NCBI GenBank assembly: GCA_022606135.1
Contig: JABYQN010000006.1
Location: forward strand, 1,612,001-1,676,000
Length of the DNA stretch: 64,000 bases
Origin: Fomes fomentarius
Taxonomy: Eukaryota; Basidiomycota; Agaricomycetes; Polyporales; Polyporaceae
Direction: 5' to 3'
Numbering within the stretch: position 1 is the first letter of the stretch; each line of letters starts with the position of its first letter. Below are positions 11,800 through 23,455 of this stretch, one piece after another. The notes beneath the pieces were generated by a model that was not told the origin of the DNA, ran no database searches, and saw only the letters and a program-made list of their open reading frames with translations. The position numbers and the translations under genes are program-made.

Positions 11800-13502
11800 A
11801 TGGCCACCATAACAGCAACACTCACTCTGCCCTCAGCGACGCCGTCAAATTACCACCGGATTGTCTCCCCCACGCTCAAGATACCATCCGACCCACTCAA
11901 GCCCATTCCAGTCGGACTTATCGCGTGTCAACGTATGAGCCGCTTCCTCCAGCATTCTTGCGAACAGATCAGCCGCTTACACCTCTTTTCGCTACCACAT
12001 TTCAGGCGACCCACTCCTGCGTGAGCTTGCAACCACCGCCGTCAGCTGCCATGTGTCCCAGTCGGCAGCGCCCCCGTCGAACGGACGCGAAGCCAAGAAG
12101 AAGAAGGCCACACCGGCACCAACAGCCCCGCTGCTAGAAGTCATCTTGCATGACACTATCATCTTTCCAGAAGGGGGTGGACAACCGTCCGACGTTGGAT
12201 TCCTCACGAGCACGGACGGAGAGCTCTGGGATGTCATTGAGGCGAAGAGACATGGCGGTCACCCCGTGCATTACGTCCGCCTCAAGCCCGAGCAAAACGT
12301 TGACGACGCACTCAAGGCCTTTAGCCCGGGAGCCCTCGTCGGTGTCTCCCTTGGGGATGAAGGAACGAAGCGACGGCTCGATCACGTACGTCTTCGGTCA
12401 CGCCAGGATCGTAGCCCGCGCGATATTGATTGGTGTGTGGTGTTGGCAGATGTGCATACATACCTCCCAGCATCTCCTGTCAGCGGTATTGGAGAATAAG
12501 CTGGACATACCGACATTGGCGTGGGCAACCGCAGCCTATCCCGCGCCTTCATACGTCGAGGTCCCCCGCGGTCTTTCCCCTGAAGAAATCGCTTTTGTCC
12601 AAGAGGAAGCGAACAAGCTTGTCTTTGAGGGCCGAAGTGTGCACGTCGAGGCTGAGGAGTTCGACCCGAAGGTCCATGTGTACACTGGCACTAGCGTCGG
12701 CATCCCGCAAGACTACACCGGAGGCGTGCGGCGGGTCGTAGTCATCGACGGTATCGATCGTAATGCGTGCGTCCACCTGCTCATTGATGCATCCTGGAGT
12801 GTATACTTACACTGACGCTGCAGATGCTGTGGAACTCACATACCGACGCTGCACAACCTCCAGCTGTTCCTCCTCCCTCACACCGAGAACCTTTCGCGCT
12901 CGACAACGTCATCCGTCAGGCTGTACTTCCTCTCCGGTCCACGCCTCCTCACGTACCTGTCATCCGCCCACTCTTTGCTCACTGCCACCGCGGGCATCAT
13001 GAGCTGCGGTGCGCCACTAGTGCCCGAGCGTGTGCAGCAGGTTGTCGACGAGCGCAAGAAGGCGACCAAGCGCGTGGAAGACCTCGAGGCCGAGCTTGCT
13101 GCGTCAATCGCCTCCGAGCTCGCCTCGGCAGCTCCTACAGAAGGCGGAGCGACAGTACTGCACCGGCACCGCGCCGACGACTCTACGAACACGCTGGGAT
13201 TCTTGTCCGCGATCACGACCGCGTTTGCAAACAAGGTTGGAGAGAAGGGGGGCGCTCCGGCGCCTTACTTGCTCGTGCTGTCGTCCTCCCCGTCTGCGCA
13301 GTCGAGCTCGAGTACGAGCGTCGTACTGATCTTCGGGTCGGATGACAAGAAGGTGAAGGAGGTTGGAGACATATTGAAGGAGAAGCTGAATGTCAAGGGT
13401 GGAGGTAAGGGAACACGATGGAGCGGGAAGTTCACCGGGGTTTGGAAGAGTGCACGAGAGGGAGCAGTGGTCGCGGCTGCGCTGAATTCCCTGCAGCTCT
13501 GA
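11800..13502 (+). CDS. Alanyl-tRNA editing protein, AARSD1/AlaX family
   Basis: Four exons (11800-11932, 12006-12385, 12450-12766, 12824-13502) encode 502 residues. Exon 1 joins exon 2 to give ACQRDPLLREL, matching the start of animal AARSD1 (CQRD motif). The AlaRS second-additional-domain fold follows: FPEGGGQPSDVG, then HTSQHLL (zinc-binding HxxxH), an RRVVVIDG strand and CCGTH (CxxxH), which supply the zinc ligands of the deacylase site. The C-terminal part has a coiled segment (ERVQQVVDERKK) and a DHHA1-like tail. The family hydrolyses Ser-tRNA(Ala) in trans to prevent serine misincorporation. The N-terminus is about 40 residues longer than in animals. Frame intact across all junctions. 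Confidence 0.93.
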
Positions 13503-13693
13503 GGTGGGTTTGTAGTGAAAATGCTGCTCCGTGCACTGTATACTAGCCTGCACTGTGTTACTGTGTATTATGTAGAAGGACTGAAACCATGATTACATGA
13601 TTATGTTACAACAAACCGATGGAGTAGATGGTAGACGAGCGATTCTCATCCGAGTGTCTGTGTGTCATACGCTAAAGCTTCGGCTCAGCCGAG

Positions 13694-14624
13694 TCATCTG
13701 TGGGTGCTTGCAGGACACCAGAAGCGTTCCCACTGTCGCTGTAAACCTCGGCACCTATGCGACGACAGACAAAAATGGTGAGCAACGACAATGGTATTGA
13801 ATGGAGATATGCGAAACAAACCGTCTTCCTCTGAAGGAAGCTCTCCACTCATGGTGAGCCCCTCCACCTCCGACACGCTCTCCGAGCCGTCTCCATCGCT
13901 CAAGCCCCAATTCTCCAAGCTCACGTTCGCGGCTTCCGCCTCCCATGAATCGACGTCGACATCGACATCGACATCTTCTTCCATATCCGCATCTACATCC
14001 AGGTCCTCCTCAATGTCCATGTCGTCGAACGCTGAGTCGGTCTCCATGAAATCCGAGTCGAAGAACCCATCATCCTCGTCCTCCTCTTCGTCGTCGCCGG
14101 GAACATAGTCCCCGTCCGAGGACTCGTTGTCTGAGTCAGATGCTGGTCTGATGCCCGAGAACACGTTACGGCACGAGGGGCAGGTTCCGTGCTGTCAATG
14201 ATGTGATAGCAATAGAGTTCAAGTTAGTTGTGGGTGTGCGAGGAACCCCGAGAAACTCGGAGATGGGGTCCGAGGCTTACTCTTCCGCGTATCCATTCGA
14301 CCAAGCTGTCAGGACAAGTGCAATTAAAACACACGTCGAAAAAAAGATCAATCGTCGCTGAGCGTACCATGCTTTGCAGAATACATGGCCGCACCCAACC
14401 AATTTGGTCACCCCCGCCAACTCGTCGTCTTTGGGTAGTTCCTCACCGAGTCCTTCTCGAGCCTTGCCATCCATGATAGCCTCAAAGGTATTAATGCATA
14501 TTGGACATGAGTCGTCCTGGGGTATCTCGTCCTTGGTAAGGACCGGCAGCCTTTGGATGGCAAGCTGTATGCGTTCCTGCACCGACAGGTGGAGTTCCGC
14601 AACTTCGTTCTCCATGGTCGTCAT
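13694..14624 (-). CDS. RING-finger protein with very acidic C-terminus
   Basis: Three exons (14624-14368, 14305-14281, 14191-13694) give 259 residues. The RING reads CPICINTF, then GCGHVFCKAC across the first intron, VEWIRGR on a 25-nt exon, and CPSCR, i.e. C3HC4 spacing with a long loop between the second and third ligand. Such domains usually make the protein an E3 ubiquitin ligase. After the RING there is a long Asp/Glu-rich tail (about 60 residues) encoded by near-perfect GAC/GTC repeats. No other domain or membrane segment is visible, and the target is unknown. The start at MTTMENEV was chosen because it has the best context; the frame is open further upstream. It lies between the two divergent transporter paralogues. 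Confidence 0.75.
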
Positions 14625-15169
14625 GGGTGGCAATTGTCTTCGCACAGGCCGTCTATAGAAGGCAGAGTCGTATGCACTAAGGAGCCATGCAGGATCGTGG
14701 CAGAGGAGGGGAGGCCGGTCGAGTCGAAGTTGAGCAGCCAAACAAGAACGGAAGAGCAGCCGAGCAAGGCGGCGAATAGGAGCGAGGCACGGGCGCCTGA
14801 GCGTGGAACGCGTAAACAACGTTCGCGTCTGTCACGTGCGCGTGGCTCCCATCCAGATTGCAACTCCGAGCTGACTTTCCTGGTAAGTATGCCATGACCT
14901 ACAGACTACTGAACGCTAGCGCTGTGAATGCGGTCTGACCTCGGCACATGCTGACCTTCGCTCCCACCGGAACGTTCCAACCTTCGAATCGCTGTCCTTG
15001 TGATCAATCCTCCCACCTGATAGCCTTTGGAGCATCACCTCATCTGGGTCACACCCACATTCAAAAGCAGTCATGGATGCATTGAAGGGACCTGTGGACG
15101 CTCTCTTCTCGCCTTGCGACGTCTCCACCTTCCTGTACAGGGCTCTGCGACACTCTGGTTGGTCCTAGC
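14625..15169. other. Divergent intergenic region, RING gene / second transporter
   Basis: 545 bp between two divergent starts. Open frames here are Arg/Ser-rich and continue from the RING gene's upstream open frame. No clear TATA element or separate gene is visible. Confidence 0.4.
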
Positions 15170-17163
15170 ATGACGTCCTCAAAAGCATCTTCAGTTGGAG
15201 ATGAAGAGAAGAACCCAGAAGTGGGCGTGAAGCCTACAGACTCTGAGGATATCGACGCCGAGTTTGGTGGATATGAGGCACGCAGGAAGCTGGAGCGTCG
15301 ACTCCTGCGCAAACTCGACTTGCGCATGTCCATTCTCGTTGTGATCTATATCCTCAACTATGTGAGTCGTCCCATACTCGTCAATGCTCGCGCTCCTCAT
15401 CTATGCGTACAGATTGACCGCAACAATGCTGGGTACGTTTTCACTTGAATGCCTCGCGTAGGTCGGCCAACGACCAGTTCACTATAGTGCCGCTCGGATG
15501 CGTGGGTTTGTATCAGACTTGCACCTCCATGGAACGGAGTTTGCGACGACGTTGTCAATTCTTTATGTCGGCTACATCCTCATGCAGGTTCCGTCGTAAG
15601 TCCTCGATGTGCGATAACCACTCATGGATTCATGACCAAATTCGATCTTGTACAGGAATATGTTGCTTAATCACATCGGGAAACCATCACTGTACATTCC
15701 CGCATGCATGATGATATGGGGCACCCTCTCTGTTCTGACAGGTGTGTTCACACCGCATGTTCGTTGCATGTCAAGTATCTAACCGCTGCCGCAGGAATTA
15801 CGAACAAGTGAGTTGAGGACGATCTTTTTCCTCGTTGCCCGACTGATCACCCTTCGGTCTTCTCTGTGCCTCTAATCGACCAGCTTCATCGGTGCCCTCC
15901 TCACCCGCTTCTTCCTCGGCTTCATCGAAGCAGCCTTCTTCCCCGGAGCCCTCTTCCTCATCTCGAAGTGGTATAAACGCAGCGAGCTCGGCACGCGCAC
16001 CGCGCTCCTCTACTGCGGCAACATTATCTCCAACGCCTTCGGCGCCCTCATCGCCTCGGGCATCCTCGATGGCATGGAGGGCAAGCTCGGGCATGCCGCC
16101 TGGCGCTGGCTCTTCTACATCGAGGGCGCATTGACGATCTTCGTCGCCTTTTGCGCGATCTTCATTTTGCCGGACTTCCCGACGACCACCCGCTGGCTGA
16201 GCGACGAGGAGAGGCGGCTCGCATTGCGGCGCATGCAGGAGGATGCTGGGGTCGGCGACGAGGCCGAGACGGAGAGCGGCGGGCATCTACACGGCTTGTG
16301 GCTCGCGGTGAAGGACTGGAAGGTGTGGTGGATGGCCGTGGCGATGACGAGCGAGGTCACCGCTCTGAGCTTCAACGCGTACTTTCCAACTCTCAGCGCG
16401 ACCATGGGCTTCGACCCGACGGTCACGCTTCTGCTGTGTGCGCCGCCCTTCGTCTTCACGGCCATCATGGCGTTCGTCGTGTCGAGGTGAGTGACCACGA
16501 CGTCGCAGCATCCGGATTCAATGGGCATCACCTCGTACCTGCTGACAACTCCCGTACCATTCTACAGACATTCCGATAAAACGGGCGAGCGATTCTGGCA
16601 CACCTGTGTCCCCATTGTCGGTGGGATCGTCGGCTTCGTCATCGCGATATGCACGATGAACACCGCAGCGCGATACGTCTCTTTGTGAGTAATGCTGATG
16701 GTGATGCTCTGAAATTGTATAATGCTGATCGCCCGCATTTGCTCCACCCCCCATGGCCATCGCCTCATAGGTTCTTGATGGCGAACATGTACTCGGGCTT
16801 CGTCGTCCTCTACACATGGGTCAGCAACTCATTTCCACGTCCGCCCTCGAAGCGTGCTGTCGCGGTAGCTCTCGTCAATGCTTTTTCACAGACAGGGAAC
16901 ATAGCCGGATCGTGAGCATGCAGCTACGTTGGGTCCACTTCAAAGCTAGATGCTGATCGTGTGTGTATACTGATAGATATGTTTGGCCGAGCGAATGGGG
17001 TCCGACCTATCGCAATTCATACGCGATATGTATTGCCACGGGTGGGGTGACCATTGTGATGCTATATGTATTCAAGCTGCATCTCCTGCAACTGAACAGG
17101 CAGCTCGATAAGGAGGAGGAAGAGAAAGGTATTCGAGAGAAGGGTTTCAGATTTTTGGTCTGA
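15170..17163 (+). CDS. MFS transporter, anion:cation symporter family, second paralogue
   Basis: Starts MTSSKASSVGDEEKNPE and ends KGFRFLV. Strongly similar along its length to the minus-strand gene at 9462-11389: EARRKLERRLLRKLDLRMS, IDRNNAG, LSILYVGYILMQVPS, GFIEAAFFPGALFLISKWYKRSELG, MEGKLGHAAWRWLFYIEGALT, WKVWWMAV, RHSDKTGERFW, YVWPSEWGPTY. It has one more intron than its paralogue: after LTG an intron is followed by a 13-nt exon (15795-15807) and another intron, where the other copy is continuous. Predicted 12-helix plasma-membrane importer of an organic anion or vitamin-like compound; substrate unknown. All checked junctions keep frame. Confidence 0.87.
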
Positions 17164-17229
17164 CAGTATACTGTTCAACAAGCAGAAGAGTACGATGATG
17201 AGTTTTACCAAAGAGAAACGCCACGAAAT

Positions 17230-17301
17230 GGGCTTATAGCTCAGTGGTAGAGCATACGATTGCAGATCGTGTTGTCCCGTGTTCGAACCACGGTGGGCCC
17301 T
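17230..17301 (+). tRNA. tRNA-Cys(GCA), intronless
   Basis: The 72-nt sequence folds as a full cloverleaf: 7-bp acceptor stem (GGGCTTA with TGGGCCC, two G-T pairs), D-arm GCTC/GAGC, anticodon stem TACGA/TCGTG with loop TTGCAGA giving anticodon GCA, and T-arm CCGTG-TTCGAAC-CACGG. The discriminator base is T (U73), the identity element for cysteine tRNAs. Internal A and B boxes (TAGCTCAGTGGT and GTTCGAACC) are intact. Confidence 0.97.
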
Positions 17302-17307
17302 ACGATA

Positions 17308-17312
17308 TTTTT
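17308..17312 (+). terminator. RNA polymerase III terminator of tRNA-Cys
   Basis: A run of five T starts 7 nt after the tRNA 3' end, as expected for Pol III termination. Confidence 0.8.
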
Positions 17313-17809
17313 CCCATACATATCAGCAATGGTAAGCATCGAGTGTGTGCGTAGACACTTACCACATGCAGTACTTGTTCCCCGACAACACACTCGCAGA
17401 TCACAATATTTGGTATCATGAGCAAGGGTGTCACGAGTCGAAGGATAGGACGCCAGTCTGACCAAGGAATATGATATTCACGGGGACATAGAGTTGGATT
17501 TGCGTAAGACAGGCCATGAGAACAAGGTGCGGTGGAGAAGACGATGGCTTATCAGGAGTGCGAAGGATGTCAAGAGGGAGAGAAGGGGCTCGATGGGGAT
17601 CGCACGCGCACGTTGGAGGGTCGAACGAAAGAAGGAGCACGTGTGCTGCGATCGATGCTGGCTGGAGAATGCGAACACGTTCAGGCGGACGACAGCCAGA
17701 TGTGCTCTGTCTGGCCTGGGCGGTCCGCACAGAGAATGGCGCAGAGCAGCCCATACAAAAAGCTGGGGTGCAGAGCTCAGTACGAGTGGGGATCAAGCAA
17801 ACACGTACG
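17313..17809. other. Upstream region of the Nem1-type gene
   Basis: About 500 bp between the tRNA and the phosphatase start. Purine-rich on the plus strand. A long open frame continues upstream of the chosen ATG but lacks conserved character. No other gene seen. Confidence 0.4.
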
Positions 17810-19518
17810 ATGCCCGTCACTGTCGAGTGGCTGAGGCAAGTCCGCTCACGCTACGCGCGCCCATGGTCTCACCCGCAGCGCACACTCGAATCTCTTCACC
17901 ATCCTTCTCTCTGGCCTTCTTCGTTCTCCTCCCACCTCCTCGTCCTCGCCTTCCACGCCGTCCTCGAGGCCGCCCTCCTCGGCGTCGGCCTCGCCTCCAT
18001 GAACTCTCTATCCTACCTCTCGCGCCAGTTCGATGTCTTGGCCTCGCCACGAACGCCACCAAGCACGCCTGCCACCGAGCACCCGTCCTTCATTCTCGAC
18101 GGTAAGGGCAACACACGCCTCAAACGCTCTGGCTCGACAAAGTCTTTTCTGGCCCCTCCGCCCTCGACATCCTCAAGCGGCTGGACTCTGAAGCGGTCCT
18201 ACTCGTCTCCCGCCGAGGTCAACCCGGCCATATTCTCTTCTGCTGCTATATCGCGCAAGGCATCTCGCCCACCATCTCGCCGCCCATCCGTCTCTTCTTC
18301 AGACACAGGCATCCGCCCCAAGGTCGGCGACGCGACCCCTGCCTTCCGTCATATATTCTTCGTGCGCATTGTCCTCCAGCTCTGGCACGCCTTCCTCGAG
18401 GCCCTGCGTTCCCTCACCCGGTCAAACGCCGCGGCGAGCGCAGTAGACGACACGGCAGTAGACGACAACTCGGATGAGGAGGAGAAGGACACCGAGGACG
18501 AGAGTAGAGACGAGAAGTCGCCACCACCATCTGTATTACTAGACACTTCCCATCACCCTCCATACCAGCCCGCAATCCCATCCCCACTGTCTCAGCCTCC
18601 ACCCAAAGATCTACCGTCAGAGAAACCGCCACCTCCATCTGTGTCCCCACCCGTCTCTGAGAAGTCACTGTCCACGCTTTCCCTCAGGCTGACGCCCCCA
18701 GCCACCCACTCTCGCTCAGCAACACCGACGCCTCCAGCGAAGCCCGCCCCGTTCCATCTCCCGAAGACGCTAGTCTTGGACCTGGACGAGACTCTCATCC
18801 ACTCCACATCGCGGCCGATACTGGGAGCTGGCGGTTCGGGCTTATTCGGTTTCGGTGGACGGAACAAGGGTGCAGGGTATACGGTTGAGGTCGTGCTGGG
18901 CGGTCGAAGTACGCTGTACCATGTGTACAAGCGGCCTTTTGTCGATTATTTCCTCCGGAAGGTCAGTATTTTCTCCCAGTACGCGTTGATTCACAGTGCG
19001 TTCGACCGATCACGTTGCTGCTTCCAGGTATCCCAATGGTACACGCTCGTTATCTTCACCGCTTCGATGCAGGAGTACGCAGACCCCGTTATTGACTGGC
19101 TAGATGCTGGGCGCGGTATTCTCAGTCGCCGCTTATTCCGTGAGGTGAGCAGCACGCAACTTGGCAATAATCACATGAAACTCCCGAGGCTGAACGCTCG
19201 CGCTGCAGTCATGTACACAGCTTCCCAACGGTTCCTACTCGAAGGATCTGTCTATCATCGAGCAAGACCTGGCACGGGTCTGCCTCGTAGACAATTCGCC
19301 TGTCTGTTATAGCATTAACGAAGGTGTGTTCCCTCGTTATCCGCAACTTGCGTTCGTTTCCTGACTTAGCATCGCAATATCTAGCGAACGGCATACCAAT
19401 AGAAGGCTGGACCCACGACCCACACGACGAAGCTCTGCTCGACCTCCTACCTGTACTCGACTCCCTACGCTTCACGAACGACGTCCGGCGTGTCCTCGGG
19501 ATCCGCGGCTTTTCATGA
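17810..19518 (+). CDS. NEM1: Nem1-like phosphatase (HAD/NIF domain), nuclear envelope/ER
   Basis: Four exons (17810-18961, 19028-19144, 19209-19323, 19385-19518) encode 505 residues. The N-terminus has a hydrophobic segment ([20 protein letters not shown]) and a second region before a Ser/Pro-rich acidic linker. The catalytic domain opens with [12 protein letters not shown] (DxDxT nucleophile/acid), then [55 protein letters not shown] and ends [12 protein letters not shown], the order of Dullard/Nem1 proteins. Nem1 with Spo7 dephosphorylates the lipin Pah1 at the ER/nuclear membrane, steering phosphatidate toward triacylglycerol. The acceptor of the last exon was chosen to give NEANGIP; an AG 15 nt earlier is possible. 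Confidence 0.9.
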
Positions 19519-20470
19519 CCCTCGCATGCGGAGTCGATCCCAAGTCGCGTGTAGCGTCCGCATGCCTTGCTTCATCCTTGCGGACTCTTGAGCTTGCGAA
19601 ACGTCGCCGCATGGAGTCGCGCTGATCCGCTGTGTCTCTTTTGCCCATGTTTGGGTCCGTCACTCCTCGGTGTTTTAGTTCGTTCGTCGTGTTTGACTCG
19701 TTGGAAGAACTATCGTTGCATTTGCTAATTATTCCTCAACTTACTGTCATTCTTGCACACCCATCCCCATCCCCTTCCCCCTACCACAAACCCCCCACCC
19801 CCCTCCCATTGCCCTTCCCAGCCCCAAGAGCCCCTTCCATCCGGCCCGGCCCCATCTCCCCCGCAACGTTCCTATGTCCCCCCGGTCCTCGTCCTCGTTC
19901 ATCCACCCATACATACCATCATACCACGGAAGTTTGCTGTTCGAACCATCGATGACGCATGCATCACGTTTTCCACGCATTGAGAGCTATATACTAAGCA
20001 CACTAATCTGCTTTACAAGCGGCCTGCCGCTGTTGTATATATGTACGTACATAGCGGTCTGGCCTGAACATCCCATCATCCATCAATTCACATTGAACAA
20101 CGATAGTCTCGACGGCAAGGGTTACTTAAAGGACTGCGGCTACTGTGCAAGTGACAGAAAGTGCCATTGCCCTGGGCGGTTCAGGGGCGGTCTATGCGAT
20201 TCGGTCGAAGCAGAAGGCAAGAATGATTGTACTGGAATTCGTGATATATATCAGGCTGCGGACAGGGTACATTGCAGGATCACTTCGTCATCGTGGAGGA
20301 GAGCACTAGTAGAACATGGACGGCGGAAAGCTAGGAAGGCCCGGGGGATAATGTACTAACACAAATGATTAGGGTGCGGAAAGGAGACGCGTCGAAAGTG
20401 AGACCAGTGGGTGTTGATTGAAGGAACGTCTGTGTAAGCGATTGCAGCGCACGGCAGCGGGGGCGGCGGA
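19519..20470. other. Convergent intergenic region, NEM1 / SNF7
   Basis: About 950 bp between convergent stops. It contains a long CT/CA-rich stretch (19740-19910) and more AT-rich sequence with TATATA-like words (19990-20260). No coding region or RNA gene can be supported. Confidence 0.5.
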
Positions 20471-21525
20471 CTACATGGCGGACAGTGCTGCTTGTAGCTC
20501 CTTGAGCTGTCTCTCCTCGTCGTCGTCGACCTCCACCCGTTCTGGAGAGAAGATAAAGGAACGTGGTCCGTGGTCAGCACCATCACTACACACAAAGGCT
20601 CGGACGGCACGCACTGTCTTCCACTCTGCTCGGGCCCGCTGGATGATGCAGCGGTGCGTGATCCGCCATGAGCTTCTCGTCGAGCTCCTCCTGCTCGAGC
20701 TCCGCCAGCTCCTGCTTGAGCTCCTCCTGATGGGTGGGGATCAAGAGGTTAGCCACACTGCAACTGCAGAATTGATGCAGGTCCTATGTATGACGTACCT
20801 CGTCGAAATCGACACCCGCATATGTGCTGGTGGAGATCGCCTCCGAGACCTCGTTCGCAAGCTGTGTCTGCTCCTGAATATCGGCCATTGTCCGGTCGAC
20901 CCCTTCGATGTCTCTGCACCGGTGCCACAGGGTAAGCAGGTGGACGTCGGGGAGGAGGCGGGGAGAGGAACGGGAATGCGGAAGGGAGGAGATACGCACA
21001 GCTTGCCGTGGATGTCCTTGAGCGCGCCCGCCGCCTTCTTCATCGCGGCCATGTTCTCCGCGTTGAAGCTCGCGGACTCGAGCGTGTTGACCTGCATCTC
21101 GAGCTGGAAGCGTGTGTTCTGCAGTCGCTCGAGCTCCTGCTCCGTGACCTTCTTCCGTCGCAGTGCTGCTGTCGCGGCTGTTTCGCAGACGCGTCATCCA
21201 TTGTCACACAGCACACGGGTCAACGAATGCGAAACCGAAGCAACATCAGGATAGGGCGTGAGCATTGAGGATATGTAAGTATGAAAGTGTGGAAGGATCC
21301 GCACCGGAGGCGCAGAAAGACCAAGGCAAGACATCATGCAGACTCACCAGCCTTGTTCGAGACAGCATTCGCCTTCGCTTTCTTCATCTCCTCGTCAATC
21401 TTCTTCTGCAGGTAGTCCTCCTTCTTCTCGATCATCTGCAGCTGCTGCCGGAGTGTCACTATCGCGTCGCGGGACGACGCCTTTGCGTCGCGCCGCCCCC
21501 CGAAGTAACTCATGAATCCGGCCAT
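20471..21525 (-). CDS. SNF7: ESCRT-III subunit Snf7/Vps32
   Basis: Five exons assemble a protein of about 218 residues, the usual size. It starts MAGFMSYFGGRRD, then helix 1 (LRQQLQMIEKKEDYLQKKI), a basic stretch ALRRKKVTEQELERLQNTR, LESASFNAENMAAMKKA, DIEGVDRTMADIQEQ and a C-terminal acidic region ending VDDDEERQLKELQAALSAM. The basic N-terminal half and acidic autoinhibitory tail with a terminal MIM1-like helix are typical. Snf7 polymerises on endosomal membranes to drive cargo sorting into multivesicular bodies and, in fungi, also takes part in pH signalling. The stop follows SAM at 20471-20473. Confidence 0.95.
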
Positions 21526-22084
21526 CATTCTTGTGGTTTGTCCTCGTCGTCTGTCGCTCAATTCGTCAAGAAACGGTGTATAGATTGAGGAAAGAGACGG
21601 AGAGATATAGTGGCAGAGAGTGTTGGTCAGAGTGCTGAATGACGGCGAAGCGCCGGGTACTACGCCCGCTATGCACGAGCCGAGCACAGTCGCTGAGGTC
21701 ACTCGATGTCCCCGATAAGGAAAGTGACTACATTCGAGAATATACGGATACATCTAGTACTACCGCCCCGCACACATGCACTCGTACATTGCCTTTTCTG
21801 TGTCTACGCAGCAGCACAATTCTGTCCATACCACCTTGAGTCCGCTGTGGTCACCGGTGTCTTAGTTTGCACCGCAGCGCGTGGCTAAATTGCAATTGTG
21901 CACGGAACGAATCTCTCGAAGCAACGGGTCCTGGTCATTACATCAGACGGGTGTAAAATATGAAGATGTGAGCATTCGCGGTATCGTCAGTGTTCCATTT
22001 TCATTCTAGCCTCTGTACCAAGCAGAGACAGAAGCCCAAAGGCATTAGAAGAAGTAAGTCTAGAGTGCCCTCTGCGGATATAAG
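21526..22084. other. SNF7 upstream region and ceramide synthase 3' flank
   Basis: About 560 bp. It holds the promoter of SNF7 (minus) and the 3' flank of the ceramide synthase gene (minus). No open frame worth calling and no clear TATA element. Confidence 0.4.
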
Positions 22085-23455
22085 TTACTCGTCCTTTTGA
22101 CTACTGTCGTCATCATCGCTGTGTTCAGTGTAAGTAAGTCATAAGCTGGCGCATCGGACTGGAGAGAACGCACCCCTCGTCGTCACTTCGTGTATCCTCC
22201 GCACCCTGCCCTGTGACTACCTTGTAAGCCACACGGCAGATCATCCCGAACCAGACTAGTTGGAGGATCTGTTTTACATGGTGTCAGTCACGACCGTCTT
22301 CACGGGACACGAAAGAAAGAAAATCAAGGCCGACCTGCAAGAAAACTAGCATAGTGAAGAACCCAATGTAAACCTCCTTCGTCATGAAGTGACCGACCGA
22401 TGTATCCCACACGCGAGGGATGATATAAAAGGCGTCCCATGTAGCCTTGATGACCAGCATGAATAAGAAGTGTCGCGTGACGAGCCATACCAGCAGGAAG
22501 ACGACGAATGTCGCGTCACACGCAGTCGACATGCCCAAGTACCGAAACATTTTCGCAAGCTATCCAAAGTGTTCAGTGTCATGCTTGACGCGGCGGAAAG
22601 CAGACTCACCGGTAGGAAAAGGTCACACCAATCCATGAGTACCATGATCAGGCACCCAACACGCGTGTAATTGTAGAAGTAGCTCCCGACCATGAGCGCA
22701 ATGGTGATGACATGGTGCGCCATCATTTGCCAGTGGTCCTTCCTCGGTGCCTCGGCATTGATGATGAGGACCTGGTGCATATAAAACGCAGTTTGTAGGA
22801 GGTAGTAGAATTTGATCGGTGTAGCAAGGGGTATATGGGGGTAGTTGGTCCAAACATTGATAGGGTTCAGGACCGTCGTGGGCAAGTTCCCATGGACGTA
22901 CTGTGAAGGGCAAGAATGGCGCAGAGGAGGATTAGCATAAACGCTATCAGCCCCCGTCGCGGAGCAAGACGCGGCGTGGGAGAAACGGGGATAAGGACGC
23001 ACCAAACCGAACGCCAACTGGGCGGGATAGTATACCACAGGCCAGCCTTGCTCGGCGAACCTAATGACGCTCCTCTGCATCTTCTTCTTCTCTGCAGGCG
23101 AGATGTACGCTGGGTCGGCTGTGTAGTGGTCGCTCTTTTCTGCATGCCCGTTCGCAGTGCCATTCGTCTTCCCGTTGCCGTTGGCCAGCGTGAACTGCTT
23201 CTGCTTCCGTTTCCGGAGATCCCTGGCTAGCTTCCACCGCGCGAAGGGTTCCATGACGAAGAGACGCGTCGCGTCGCGCAGAATGGCCATTACCGCAATC
23301 GCAGTGACAATGATGCATGCGTCCAGCAGGCCGGTGTCATAGTAGTTTGAGTTGGGGAACGAATCCGGCTGCGCAGGGGCTGGGATCGGGTATGAGAGAG
23401 TGAAGAAGGGGATGAGGGGCTTAGGTAGCCATGCAGGGGCTGCGTCGGTGTTCAT
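22085..23455 (-). CDS. LAG1: Ceramide synthase (LAG1/LAC1 family, TLC domain)
   Basis: Starts MNTDAAPAWLPKP at 23455. Several membrane helices follow, e.g. GLLDACIIVTAIAVMAIL, then a charged cytosolic loop (RKRKQKQF). The TLC/Lag1 motif is present: DHWQMMAHHVITIALMVGSY with the two adjacent catalytic His, then RVGCLIMVLMDWCDLFLP, KMFRYLG, and an aromatic-rich helix near WDAFYIIPRVW. The protein ends with an acidic tail, EDTRSDDEG joined over an intron to DDDDSSQKDE, typical of yeast and fungal Lag1 proteins. The enzyme N-acylates sphingoid bases with acyl-CoA in the ER to make (dihydro)ceramide. The gene is divergent from the snRNP gene. Frame intact. Confidence 0.93.

Noticed and set aside
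12386..12449. Alternative ATG at the third exon of the tRNA editing gene as a separate gene
   Set aside because: The ATG is exon sequence that joins in frame to RLDH before the intron, and the joined product matches the family.
19632..20359. Open frames in the NEM1/SNF7 intergenic region
   Set aside because: Low-complexity Pro/His-rich or without motifs; produced by the CT-rich composition of the region.
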